Assembly: GCA_026708305.1 (NCBI GenBank)
Contig: JAPOVD010000001.1
Location: 95,485-159,484, forward strand
DNA length: 64,000 nt
Source of the DNA: Nitrososphaerota archaeon
Lineage (GTDB): Archaea; Thermoproteota; Nitrososphaeria; Nitrososphaerales; Nitrosopumilaceae
Direction of reading: 5' to 3'
A program made the position numbers and the translations under genes. Below the pieces are notes generated by a model, which had not been told where the DNA came from, made no database searches, and saw only the letters and a program-made list of their open reading frames with translations. This document shows positions 1 through 8,044 of this stretch, in pieces. Position 1 is the stretch's first letter; the number at the start of each line of letters is the position of its first letter.

Positions 1-1
1 T

Positions 2-418
2 AAGAACATTGCAAATATCATAGCTACTGATTTAATAAGATATTTGAATACAGATGAGAAAAAATCCAAATCTAAACTAACAGCAACACATTTAATAAGA
101 TTATCAGAATTAATAGACACAAACAAAATTAAACGTGATTTGATCAAAAATATATTGCGGCAAGCTATTGTTACCGGTAATTCAATTGATGTTATCTTGA
201 ATGAACTGAAATTACATAAAACACTAGATGAAGATAAACTATCAATAATTATTGATAATGTAATAGAGTCAGAACATGATTTGATAAAAAAAATTAATAT
301 TAATCCAAATGTTATTAATTATCTAATAGGAAAAATAATGAAAAAAGCAGGTAATGTACAACCAAAAACAATAATCAATTTACTTAATACTAAAATTAAA
401 CTGAATGTTAAAAAATAA
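2..418 (+). CDS. gatB: Asp/Glu-tRNA amidotransferase subunit B, C-terminal part (partial)
   Basis: The frame is open from the left edge, so the 5' end lies outside the window. The roughly 138 visible residues resemble the C-terminal GatB/YqeY helical domain: a run near the left edge containing IIATDLIRYL, then AGNVQPKTIINLL near the end, like the family's 'vGkvMkkt.GkadP..v..lL' ending. GatB is the kinase/transamidase subunit that converts misacylated Asp- or Glu-tRNA to Asn- or Gln-tRNA, and this tail domain binds tRNA. It stops 1 nt before the convergent gene on the minus strand. GatE is a possible alternative, because archaea have both and the tail domain is shared. Confidence 0.8.
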   Translation, partial: KNIANIIATDLIRYLNTDEKKSKSKLTATHLIRLSELIDTNKIKRDLIKNILRQAIVTGNSIDVILNELKLHKTLDEDKLSIIIDNVIESEHDLIKKININPNVINYLIGKIMKKAGNVQPKTIINLLNTKIKLNVKK

Positions 419-1696
419 TTAACTTTTTTTTTTGTTAGAATTAATTATTTTTTTAATTTCATTTGTTACTTGTGGTAAGAATACACCTACGTCTGACACT
501 ATTCCTAATGCTTGCCATGTTCCTCGATCTATTATCTTGGTTACAGTGGTTTGGTTTATATCTATTGCAATAACCTTAACTTTAGCTGGTAACATGTTGC
601 CTGTAGCTATTGAGTGTAACATGGTAGATGCCATAATCACAAGATCTGCATTTTCCAATTGTTTTTTGTATTTTTCTTGCGCTTCCATTATATCAGTTAT
701 TACATCTGGTATTGGTCCATCATCTCTTATAGATCCAGCTAAAACAAATGGAATATTGTTTTTTATACATTCAAACATGATACCTTTTTTTAATTTACCT
801 GTTTTTACCATATTTTTAATAGAACCAGATTGAAAAACAGAATTTATTGCATACATGTGATTTCTATTTCCATGTAATGCTAATGTACCATCATGAATAT
901 TCATGCCAAGAGAGGTTCCAAGAATTGAATTTTCTATGTCGTGAACAGCTAATGCATTTCCTGCTAGGATGCTATCTATTAAACCTAATTTAATTAATAC
1001 AGATACTGATTCTGATGCTCCGGTATGAATAATTGCGGGACCAGCTACTAAAATGATTTTACCATTTGAATTTTTTATTTTCATTATATCTGAAGCTACT
1101 TTTTTTACCATATGATTTGTAGGCCTTTCGCTTGAATTATTACTAGTCATAAAATTAAAGACATTATTTTTATCACGCGGACGTTCAATAGGAAAAATCT
1201 TTATTCCTGAATCTCCAACAACTATTTTGTCTCCTTTTTTTATTTCTCTAATAGGTATACATTGTGCAATACTTTTTTTAATTATTATGCATTTGTCCAT
1301 CATTATGTTCTTAACATTTATCCATTTGTTATGATAGAAAACTTTTGTCTCATTATTGGTAGTGCTATAAAAATTATTTGGCATGATCATGTTTCCTGGA
1401 GCTGTTTCTATCTTAATTTCTTCTTGTTTTGTGTTTATGGCTCCAAGACTATGAGTGAGATCTAAAATTTTATCTAGTTGATTTTGAGTTTTACCCTCAA
1501 CAATTAGTTTTACATAGCTTTCATCATTTTTTTTTTTACCAATGGAAATTTCTAATATCTGAAATTCACCATCTAAATCCATTATACCAGAAAAAACTTT
1601 AGTTAAAATTAATGAATCTATTAGGTGGCCTTGCATTTCTATTTCACGTGAAAACTTGTTGGATTTGTTATATTGAGTATGATTTAATGAAGACAT
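419..1696 (-). CDS. LOR/SDH-domain protein, archaeal ornithine cyclodeaminase-like (TIGR00300 type)
   Basis: 425 residues. The N-terminal ~100 residues look like the conserved LOR/SDH domain (EMQGHLIDSLILTKVFSGIMD, then paired beta strands with FQILEISIGKK). The C-terminal half is a Rossmann-like region with glycine-rich segments (LVAGPAIIHTGA, ILAGNALAVHDIE, HGNRNHMYAIN). This arrangement matches the archaeal TIGR00300 family, for which ornithine cyclodeaminase activity (ornithine to proline plus ammonia) has been reported in methanogens. It is a different fold from the bacterial mu-crystallin type. It is transcribed 2 nt after a small conserved gene on the same strand, so the two are probably one operon. 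The family assignment is fairly firm, but the substrate is inferred. Confidence 0.7.
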   Translation of the reverse strand: MSSLNHTQYNKSNKFSREIEMQGHLIDSLILTKVFSGIMDLDGEFQILEISIGKKKNDESYVKLIVEGKTQNQLDKILDLTHSLGAINTKQEEIKIETAPGNMIMPNNFYSTTNNETKVFYHNKWINVKNIMMDKCIIIKKSIAQCIPIREIKKGDKIVVGDSGIKIFPIERPRDKNNVFNFMTSNNSSERPTNHMVKKVASDIMKIKNSNGKIILVAGPAIIHTGASESVSVLIKLGLIDSILAGNALAVHDIENSILGTSLGMNIHDGTLALHGNRNHMYAINSVFQSGSIKNMVKTGKLKKGIMFECIKNNIPFVLAGSIRDDGPIPDVITDIMEAQEKYKKQLENADLVIMASTMLHSIATGNMLPAKVKVIAIDINQTTVTKIIDRGTWQALGIVSDVGVFLPQVTNEIKKIINSNKKKS

Positions 1697-1698
1697 AG

Positions 1699-2046
1699 TT
1701 AAACTGGTAATTTCACTTTTCCATGATATTTTGGAATTTTATCTTTTGTTAACATGTTTATGCATTCATTTTTTAGTTGATCATTAACTCCTTGTATTAG
1801 TGATTTTGAAATCCCATCTTCATCACAAATTGTTATTAGGCATCCATTAGAATTAGATAATACATATCCGCTAAATTTATCTATAATCGCATAAAAATTT
1901 TTTTCTCCTACTGGTTCCCATGAATCAAATTTTTCTTTTATGGCCAAAGCTGGTAATGCCAAATTTGAATCCAGAATTTCATTTAAATACTTTCTAGCTG
2001 ATTCCACTCTTTTTTGCCCAATTCTTAATGCATTAAAATATTGCAT
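1699..2046 (-). CDS. conserved hypothetical protein
   Basis: 115 residues, not recognised. It has no signal peptide or membrane segment. The N-terminal third is helical and basic; the rest alternates short strands, ending in a Lys/Pro/Val tail. The stop lies 2 nt before the start of the ornithine-cyclodeaminase-like gene, so the two are very likely cotranscribed. An AT-rich TATA-like stretch (TTTATATATT on the minus strand, about 2069-2078) sits roughly 25-30 nt upstream of the ATG, a spacing that suits a leaderless transcript. Confidence 0.55.
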   Translation of the reverse strand: MQYFNALRIGQKRVESARKYLNEILDSNLALPALAIKEKFDSWEPVGEKNFYAIIDKFSGYVLSNSNGCLITICDEDGISKSLIQGVNDQLKNECINMLTKDKIPKYHGKVKLPV

Positions 2047-2200
2047 TAATACAATTTTGACACATCATAATATATAAAACTAAAGTTGTTACTAGAATGT
2101 TTTAAAAATAATCTTATAATTTTTAAATTCTTATTTTATTGTTGGTTTTTTTAGCATTCTATTTTATATATTAACTAATAATTATTGATATTGTAACTAA

Positions 2201-2699
2201 TTATTTTGTAGATTTTAATTTTTTATGAAATCTAATAATTTTTTTTAATTGTCTATTTTTAATTTTATTTCCTACATAATCTAAAAATAAGTTTAATAGT
2301 TTATTGTTTTGAGTATATATTCTTGCTTGATATGCTAATTCTAGCTTGTCTACTTCATGTACTAAATTAGCTTCTTTTGTCTTGTTTAAACTATATTCTT
2401 CATAGTTCATTATATGTATTGTGATGTTTTCTGGTAATTTTTGTAAAATTTTTCTTATTGTTGTATTTTCTATAATTACATCATGCTTAGACTTATACTC
2501 AAGTATAAGATTGTTTGTGATGGACTTTGCAAGATCATATAAAATAGACATTTGCGATATTTTTTCTGTATTTAATTTTTCTAGATCTGAAATAATCATT
2601 GATATGCATCCTATACAATAACTATGAGCTGCAACTGATTTTGATTGTAGAATTCTTAGTTTGTTAATCCATCCATTTTGTTTTATAGTTAAATTTCAT
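2201..2699 (-). pseudogene. HD-domain 5'-nucleotidase-like gene broken by a 4-bp duplication
   Basis: The in-frame part from ATG 2599 encodes 132 residues resembling the rear of HDDC2/YfbR-like HD hydrolases (deoxynucleotide 5'-phosphatases), with the late motif HEVDKLELAYQARIY. Reading further upstream in the same frame gives WINKLRILQSKSVAAHSY, the family's N-terminal signature around the first metal His, but that frame meets a stop and has no start codon. An ATG at 2699 opens another frame (MKFNYKTKW). Between them is a tandem TGGATGGA (minus strand, 2668-2675). Removing one TGGA unit joins both into one continuous protein. In addition, the HD doublet reads YD (ILYDLAKS), a single C-to-T change. 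The gene is probably inactive. Confidence 0.7.
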
Positions 2700-2823
2700 C
2701 ATTATATCTAAAAACTCAAAATTTTTTACATTCTAAATATGTTAACATGATAATTTAGTTGTATAATTAATAAAATTTTATGAATATTAAATAATGTTAA
2801 TAATGTTATAATTATGGTTTGAT

Positions 2824-3360
2824 ATGAAGATATACACAAAATCCGGAGATGCAGGATTCACTAGTATTCAAAATAATGTACGTATTTTAAAATCTAACAT
2901 CCGTATCAAAGCTTATGGGACTATAGATGAAGTAAATTCCTCGTTAGGAATAATATTATCATATGATTTAGATAATGATATTCGCGAATTATTAATTAAA
3001 ATACAAAACTTGCTTTTTATTGTAGGGGCAGATTTATCTAATCGTAATACAAAAAATACAAATACTGTAACTCCTGACATGGTAGATTATTTAGAAAACA
3101 ACATAGATTTATTTGAAAATGAGCTGCCAACATTACAAAATTTTATAATTCCAGGAGGAAATGTCATATCGTCTCATATACATTTATCAAGATCTATAAT
3201 CAGAAGATCTGAAACATATGTAGTTGAACTTGCACAAATGGAATATGTTAATAAATTTGTTGTTAAATTTCTTAACCGTTTATCTGATTTATTTTTTGTT
3301 ATTGCAAGATTAATCAATAAAAGACATAATATTCCAGATATAATTTGGAGTCCTACATAG
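2824..3360 (+). CDS. cob(I)alamin adenosyltransferase, PduO type
   Basis: 178 residues, the usual family length. It transfers the adenosyl group of ATP to cob(I)alamin to make coenzyme B12. The N-terminal MKIYTKSGDAGFTS matches the ATP-binding TKTGDxGxTxL signature with mild divergence, followed by IKAYGTIDEVNSSLG and IQNLLFIVGADLS, both diagnostic. The C-terminal helix has RSIIRRSETYVVELA (family pattern ICRRAER) and FLNRLSDLFFVIAR. It stands alone, upstream of tRNA-Phe. Thaumarchaeota depend on B12, so the function fits. Confidence 0.93.
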   Translation: MKIYTKSGDAGFTSIQNNVRILKSNIRIKAYGTIDEVNSSLGIILSYDLDNDIRELLIKIQNLLFIVGADLSNRNTKNTNTVTPDMVDYLENNIDLFENELPTLQNFIIPGGNVISSHIHLSRSIIRRSETYVVELAQMEYVNKFVVKFLNRLSDLFFVIARLINKRHNIPDIIWSPT

Positions 3361-3396
3361 AAACATTAAATTCGTATATGAATTAAATTTTGCTAT

Positions 3397-3470
3397 GCCA
3401 CGGTAGCTCAGCATGGGAGAGCACTCGGCTGAAGACCGAGCTGTCGCGCGTTCAAATCACGCCCGTGGCA
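3397..3470 (+). tRNA. tRNA-Phe (GAA)
   Basis: 74 nt cloverleaf. The acceptor stem GCCACGG pairs with CCGTGGC and is followed by discriminator A. The D-loop contains AGCATGGGAGA. The anticodon loop CTGAAGA gives GAA within a CTCGG/CCGAG stem. The T-loop is TTCAAAT. The T-stem has one C-A mismatch (3449 with 3459); all other stems pair well. No intron and no encoded CCA. Confidence 0.95.
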
Positions 3471-3532
3471 TGAAAATATAGTAACATAAAGCATAATGTT
3501 TTAATATATTGCATTCTTTTTTTCCGATCATA

Positions 3533-3730
3533 ATGGTAAAAAAATTCGAAAATAAAAAACAAAAAAAAAACAAAATGAAACCAAAAAACAAAAATCAAAT
3601 TGCTGATGAAATAATTGAAGATTCTGGAATAATTGTGATAGATGACAACTTTAAAACAGATAAAAATGCTGAACTTGAAGAAAGAAAAGCATATCTTGAA
3701 GAAGCTAAATCTCAAGACGCATTTGATTAA
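3533..3730 (+). CDS. small charged hypothetical protein
   Basis: 65 residues from ATG 3533; an upstream in-frame ATG at 3509 would add a hydrophobic leader that looks accidental. The first ~25 residues are Lys/Asn-rich and the remainder is acidic (DEIIEDSGIIVIDDNF, then ELEERKAYLEEAKSQ). It is not recognised. The tail lacks the Gly-Gly end of Pup- or SAMP-like modifiers. It lies between tRNA-Phe and the paired Lrp-domain genes. Confidence 0.5.
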   Translation: MVKKFENKKQKKNKMKPKNKNQIADEIIEDSGIIVIDDNFKTDKNAELEERKAYLEEAKSQDAFD

Positions 3731-3800
3731 TTTTGGTCTATTTTTTTATTTGTTTTTATATAATACGAATGTTTATCAATGCTATTAATCATTGACTTAT

Positions 3801-4040
3801 ATGCGTGCTTTATGTTTAGTAAACACTAAACCAAATACAGTTGATGTTGTAATTCAATACATAAAGAAAAAAAACAAAATAGTAAAGGAAATTATCTCTG
3901 TTACAGGGCGAGCTGATATAGGAATCATTTATCAAGGCACAATCAACGAAATAAACAATGCAGTTATTGATTTAAAAAAAATAAAAGAAATTGTATCTAC
4001 TGAGACAATGATAGAAGTAGAGGTTAATTTAGGTTGGTAA
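3801..4040 (+). CDS. stand-alone Lrp/AsnC ligand-binding (RAM) domain protein
   Basis: 79 residues from ATG 3801; an upstream TTG at 3792 would add only three residues. It has the beta-alpha-beta-beta-alpha-beta pattern of the RAM domain of Lrp/AsnC regulators (RALCLVNTKP, VTGRADIGIIYQG, IVSTETMIEVEV) but no helix-turn-helix. Such proteins form dimeric barrels that bind amino acids and can pair with full regulators. The next gene is a paralogue whose TTG start overlaps this gene's end by 7 nt, so the two are probably translated together and may form a hetero-oligomer. Confidence 0.8.
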   Translation: MRALCLVNTKPNTVDVVIQYIKKKNKIVKEIISVTGRADIGIIYQGTINEINNAVIDLKKIKEIVSTETMIEVEVNLGW

Positions 4041-4261
4041 AAGCAATCATATTAGTTAGATCACCAAAAAAATTGATAGCAGCTAGACTGTTAAAAATAG
4101 ATCGAGTTTATGAATCATTTCCAGTTAGTGGTCAATTTGATGCTGTTGCATTGATAAATGTTAAAAGTTTCAATGAAATTAAAAAAGTTACAACAAATAT
4201 TCAACATATTTCAGGAGTAGAAAGAACTGAAACTATGGTTGAAATAGAAGAAAAGGTTTAA
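4034..4261 (+). CDS. second stand-alone Lrp/AsnC ligand-binding (RAM) domain protein
   Basis: 75 residues with a TTG start inside the last codons of the preceding RAM gene. It has the same fold pattern as its neighbour (KAIILVRSPK, FPVSGQFDAVALINV, ISGVERTETMVEIEE) and no DNA-binding domain. The two copies are clearly diverged, so this is an old duplication. The effector ligand cannot be read from the sequence. Confidence 0.8.
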   Translation: MVKAIILVRSPKKLIAARLLKIDRVYESFPVSGQFDAVALINVKSFNEIKKVTTNIQHISGVERTETMVEIEEKV

Positions 4262-4286
4262 TGATGGTACATACTAATTAAAATAT

Positions 4287-4697
4287 ATGAATATAAAAAG
4301 AGTAGGCAATGTAATATTAGCAGTTAAAGATTTAGACAAATCTGTTGATTTTTATAATAAAATTATTGGCTTGCCAATAAAACAACAACGTAGAACATGG
4401 GTAGATCTAGGATCACATGGTACTCTACTTAGCTTGCATCCTACATCTATAACATCTAACGTTGGAATATCTATAGACAACGGTGTAGCAATAGGATTTA
4501 TAGTAGGAGATATAATTTCTGCAATCAATGAATTAAGAAACGTAGGAGTGAAAATTTATAGAGACATAATGAAAAGAGAAGCAGGTAAAAACGCATTAAT
4601 TTTAGATCCAGACGATTATATTTTATCATTATTTGAACCTTTATTTAAAGACAAAGAACAACAAACAACAGGTTATCAAGGATTCACACCACAATAA
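4287..4697 (+). CDS. VOC-superfamily (glyoxalase/bleomycin resistance-like) protein
   Basis: 136 residues. A first beta-alpha-beta-beta-beta module begins VGNVILAVKDLDKSVDFYNKIIGLPI, and a second ends in AGKNALILDPDDYILSLFEP, the usual VOC fold with a metal-binding Glu near the end. Methylmalonyl-CoA epimerase, glyoxalase I and dioxygenases all share this fold. Nothing here fixes the substrate. Confidence 0.85.
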   Translation: MNIKRVGNVILAVKDLDKSVDFYNKIIGLPIKQQRRTWVDLGSHGTLLSLHPTSITSNVGISIDNGVAIGFIVGDIISAINELRNVGVKIYRDIMKREAGKNALILDPDDYILSLFEPLFKDKEQQTTGYQGFTPQ

Positions 4698-4749
4698 TAA
4701 TACCTTTCTGAAACATCAGATTTATAACTAGTATTTTAAATTAAATAAT

Positions 4750-5109
4750 ATGCATTTATTTTTCAATAAATCAAATACAGATTATCTCATAGATTATCCT
4801 GAGAATTACTTTGTAGATCAATTAAACAATAATGAATTTAGATCATTTCAACTTAAATTTATGTTAGATTTTTTAAAAATGAAACCTAATAATCAAAATA
4901 TTAAAAATACACAAGCTGATAAATTAAACTTAAATCAATTTTACATAAAATACAAAAAAATGTTACATGGTTTATACCCTGTTTCTATCATGAAAAAACA
5001 TCCTATATTTTCTAGCTTGGTTTCTATTGTAGATTTACAAATTCAAATAGAAGAACTACAAAAAGAAAATATTGAATTAAAAAAACAATTGGTTAACTTA
5101 AAAAAATAA
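4750..5109 (+). CDS. hypothetical protein with C-terminal coiled coil
   Basis: 119 residues, not recognised. The middle is helical and Lys/Asn-rich. The last ~27 residues (LQIQIEELQKENIELKKQL) have a clear heptad pattern, suggesting oligomerisation. It is convergent with the nucleotide cyclase gene. Confidence 0.5.
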   Translation: MHLFFNKSNTDYLIDYPENYFVDQLNNNEFRSFQLKFMLDFLKMKPNNQNIKNTQADKLNLNQFYIKYKKMLHGLYPVSIMKKHPIFSSLVSIVDLQIQIEELQKENIELKKQLVNLKK

Positions 5110-5118
5110 TCATTCATG

Positions 5119-5883
5119 TTACTTGATATATTCATATAATTGATAAATTTTACCAGTTGTTTTAGAATGATAATTCCATTTATTATCGCGTTTGATTTTA
5201 CGTAATTTTTTTTGAATGATTGGATGTAATTTATCATATACATCGCAGCCAATTAATATCTGATTTGGTTTTGCGTGGTTTTGTATTTTTGATGCTATGT
5301 TCATAGATGGCCCTAATAAATCTACATGTGGTTCATCTTTATTTGATCCATATCGCACAATTGTATTTTGACCAAAATCAATCCCTATTTTTACCATTAG
5401 ATCTGGATATCCATATTGGTTTAATATTGGATTTATTCCCTCATTGATTACATCGATCATAGAATTAGCACAATTAACAGCATTGTCAGCAACTAATAGT
5501 TTATTATTTGCAACAAAATATCCTATTACCGCATCACCAACAAATTTTAATATATTGCCATCATATTGCATTATCACGGATCCCATTTCCTGGGCAAATG
5601 AACTTATTATTATTGCAAGTTTATCTATTGGTAGTTCAAGAGTCATTGTAGTAGAACCAACTAGATCGACATATAATACAACCATGTTTATTCTCGAAAA
5701 CACATTAGCCCGCAGAAATTGTTCAGATTTAACTATCCCTATATCATATTCATACCCATTTTTTAATGCACGCCATACTCTTTTTTGTGTTTCTTGTATC
5801 AAAGAATCTCTATAAATAGTTTTTATTTTACTTCTACTTAGCATCATGTCTATTACAGAATTAGTATTTTCATTTTTAGTCAA
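5119..5883 (-). CDS. class III adenylate/guanylate cyclase
   Basis: 254 residues with no membrane segment. After an N-terminal ~65 residues of unknown type comes one class III catalytic domain. Metal-binding Asp73 (YVDLVGST) and Asp117 (KFVGDAV) are present. Lys113 and Asp188 (HVDLLGPS) are the adenine-selecting pair, so ATP is the likelier substrate. The transition-state Asn195 is present, but the following catalytic Arg is Lys199 (NIASK). It is a single gene between hypothetical genes. Thaumarchaeal cyclic-nucleotide signalling is poorly known. Confidence 0.85.
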   Translation of the reverse strand: MTKNENTNSVIDMMLSRSKIKTIYRDSLIQETQKRVWRALKNGYEYDIGIVKSEQFLRANVFSRINMVVLYVDLVGSTTMTLELPIDKLAIIISSFAQEMGSVIMQYDGNILKFVGDAVIGYFVANNKLLVADNAVNCANSMIDVINEGINPILNQYGYPDLMVKIGIDFGQNTIVRYGSNKDEPHVDLLGPSMNIASKIQNHAKPNQILIGCDVYDKLHPIIQKKLRKIKRDNKWNYHSKTTGKIYQLYEYIK

Positions 5884-5973
5884 AGTGTTATTATTTCACA
5901 TTATTTATATATATTAATTATTTATACCAACATAAATACACATTTTCTAAATTACAAAAATTACTTAAATTTC

Positions 5974-6819
5974 ATGAACCATAATTATTTGTTAATGCAA
6001 TTAGGTTTAAATTCAAATAGCAAATTTACACATCAATTCAATATAAAATATAATGAATTTTGTAAGCTACTAATCTCTCAAATTAAAACACTTGCTAGAA
6101 CCTCTCCTAATTTAGTCATGTTATCAGATAAAACTATTCGTAAACAAAATTCATTTGATCCTGAGAAAATTTATAATTTTTTTAAGATTTTTGAATCTAA
6201 ATTAATAAATTTTATTGTGGAATCTACATCTACTTCAATTACTGAAGACAAAAGAAGAATTTTTTTAAAATTTAATACCAATAAAAATAATTATATTCTT
6301 TCTGCTAACATTTCTTTTCAATATCATGTTTTATTATATTATAAACCTAATAATATAGTATCTAAATATCAAAATGAATTACTTACACTATCAAATAATG
6401 CTACACATGCTAAAAATAATTTGAATGTGAAAGGAAATAATATTATAATATCTATATTTAATAAATTAGGTTATCAAAATTTAAATGAATTAGAATTATT
6501 TAAAATATTTTTTAATAACCAATCATTAGTTGATGAAATACAAAATAAAATAAGAAAAGAAGAAGAAGAACATGCCAAATTTGTAAAACAAGAAAAAAGA
6601 ATACTAAAAAAACTTGATGATTTGTTGGTTGAAATATATTCTACTAAATCTATTTTATTAGATGAAAAAAAATTAATGGAAGGTGAAGATGGTTGCTCTT
6701 GCAGTTTTTACTTGAAACATAAAACAAAAATTAATGTTGAAAAAATCCCATATATTGTACAAAAAGAGTTTTTGTTACGACTAGATGAATTGATTAACAT
6801 TATGAAAAATAAAATATAA
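5974..6819 (+). CDS. hypothetical protein
   Basis: 281 residues, very rich in Asn, Lys and Ile, not recognised. There is no signal peptide or membrane segment. Residues ~185-240 form a charged helix (RKEEEEHAKFVKQEKRILKK), likely coiled coil. A short CSCSF motif follows near residue 240. The gene has its own upstream region and is codirectional with the threonine dehydratase 22 nt downstream. Confidence 0.5.
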   Translation: MNHNYLLMQLGLNSNSKFTHQFNIKYNEFCKLLISQIKTLARTSPNLVMLSDKTIRKQNSFDPEKIYNFFKIFESKLINFIVESTSTSITEDKRRIFLKFNTNKNNYILSANISFQYHVLLYYKPNNIVSKYQNELLTLSNNATHAKNNLNVKGNNIIISIFNKLGYQNLNELELFKIFFNNQSLVDEIQNKIRKEEEEHAKFVKQEKRILKKLDDLLVEIYSTKSILLDEKKLMEGEDGCSCSFYLKHKTKINVEKIPYIVQKEFLLRLDELINIMKNKI

Positions 6820-6841
6820 CCAATTAACAAGAAAATCATAA

Positions 6842-8044
6842 ATGAAACCGACTTTAGATGATGTAATAAAAGCACAATCATTGCAATGTAAACAGATAAT
6901 TAAAACTCCGCTGGCTTATTCTCAAACGTTTAGTAAATTAATAGGTTCTGAAGTATATTTAAAACAAGAATTTTTACAAAAAACTGGCTCGTTTAAAATT
7001 CGCGGGGCTTATTTTAAAATAAAATCGTTAACAAAAGATGAAAAAAAACACGGAGTAGTAGCAGCGTCTGCTGGTAACCACGCTCAAGGAGTTGCTTTTG
7101 CATCATCTTTAGAAAATATTAAATGCACCATTGTTATGCCAAAAAATGCATCTCCAGCCAAAGTTGCAGCGACCAGAAGTTATGGTGCAAATGTTGTATT
7201 GTCTGGCATAAATTATGATGAATCATTCTTAAAAGCTGTTGAAATAAGAAATCAAACTCAGGCTAACATCATTCATGCATTTGACGATCCACATATAATT
7301 GCAGCACAAGGAGTCATTGGATTAGAAATTTTGGAAAAATTACCAAATGTTGATGAAATTTATGTACCTATTGGCGGAGGCGGGTTGGTAGCTGGAATAC
7401 TGATTGCAATAAAAACTAAACATCCTGAAATTAAAATAGTGGGAGTTCAATCAAAATCTTATCCATCTATGAAACATTCTTTAGAATGTGGAAAGGTTAC
7501 TTCCATAATTGGAAAACAAACAATTGCAGATGGTATATCTGTAAGCAAACCTGGAAAGTTAACATTTAACATAATTAATAAATTAATTGATAATATTGTA
7601 TTAGTTAATGATTCTCAAATAATTAAAACTATGTTTTTATTAATGGAAAGAACAAAAATGATTGTTGAACCTGCTGGCGTAGTAGGATTGGCACATCTAC
7701 TAGATGTTAAACCAAAAAATAAAAAGATTGTTTCTATTTTAGGAGGAGGCAATGTAGATATGTATTTACTTGGACAAATAGTTTCAAAAGGATTATCACA
7801 AATGGGGAGATTAATAAAAATATTTGTTTTACTTCCTGATAAACCAGGAACTTTACAAACATTAGTTAATGAAATAACGTCATTAAGCATTAACATAGTA
7901 GAAGTTTTACATGATAGATTAAGTTCTTACATAGATGCTGGAACAGTAGGAGTGATATTAAGTTTAGAAACAGAAAATAAAAATAAAGCATACAAATTAT
8001 TAGAAAATTTAAAAGATAAAAAAATTAATTTCCGTTTAATGTAG
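6842..8044 (+). CDS. ilvA: threonine dehydratase (threonine ammonia-lyase)
   Basis: 400 residues. It is a PLP fold II enzyme converting threonine to 2-oxobutanoate, the entry to isoleucine. The PLP lysine is Lys52 in KTGSFKIRGAYF; SAGNHAQGVAF and the glycine loop PIGGGGLVAGI are both present. The C-terminal ~75 residues form one ACT domain (KIFVLLPDKPGTLQTLV), as in the short TdcB/archaeal type. It overlaps the convergent purE end by 9 nt. Confidence 0.93.
   Translation: MKPTLDDVIKAQSLQCKQIIKTPLAYSQTFSKLIGSEVYLKQEFLQKTGSFKIRGAYFKIKSLTKDEKKHGVVAASAGNHAQGVAFASSLENIKCTIVMPKNASPAKVAATRSYGANVVLSGINYDESFLKAVEIRNQTQANIIHAFDDPHIIAAQGVIGLEILEKLPNVDEIYVPIGGGGLVAGILIAIKTKHPEIKIVGVQSKSYPSMKHSLECGKVTSIIGKQTIADGISVSKPGKLTFNIINKLIDNIVLVNDSQIIKTMFLLMERTKMIVEPAGVVGLAHLLDVKPKNKKIVSILGGGNVDMYLLGQIVSKGLSQMGRLIKIFVLLPDKPGTLQTLVNEITSLSINIVEVLHDRLSSYIDAGTVGVILSLETENKNKAYKLLENLKDKKINFRLM

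Noticed and set aside
432..833. Long open frame on the plus strand opposite the ornithine-cyclodeaminase-like gene
   Set aside because: It is antisense to a well-supported gene, hydrophobic by codon shadowing, and has no family resemblance. Similar antisense frames (for example opposite aEF-2 at 43.2-45.1 kb, the cyclase and bioF) were dropped for the same reason.
3533..3730. Small acidic protein as a Pup- or SAMP-like modifier
   Set aside because: The C-terminus is DAFD without Gly-Gly or Gly-Gln/Glu ending, and no matching ligase or activating gene is nearby.
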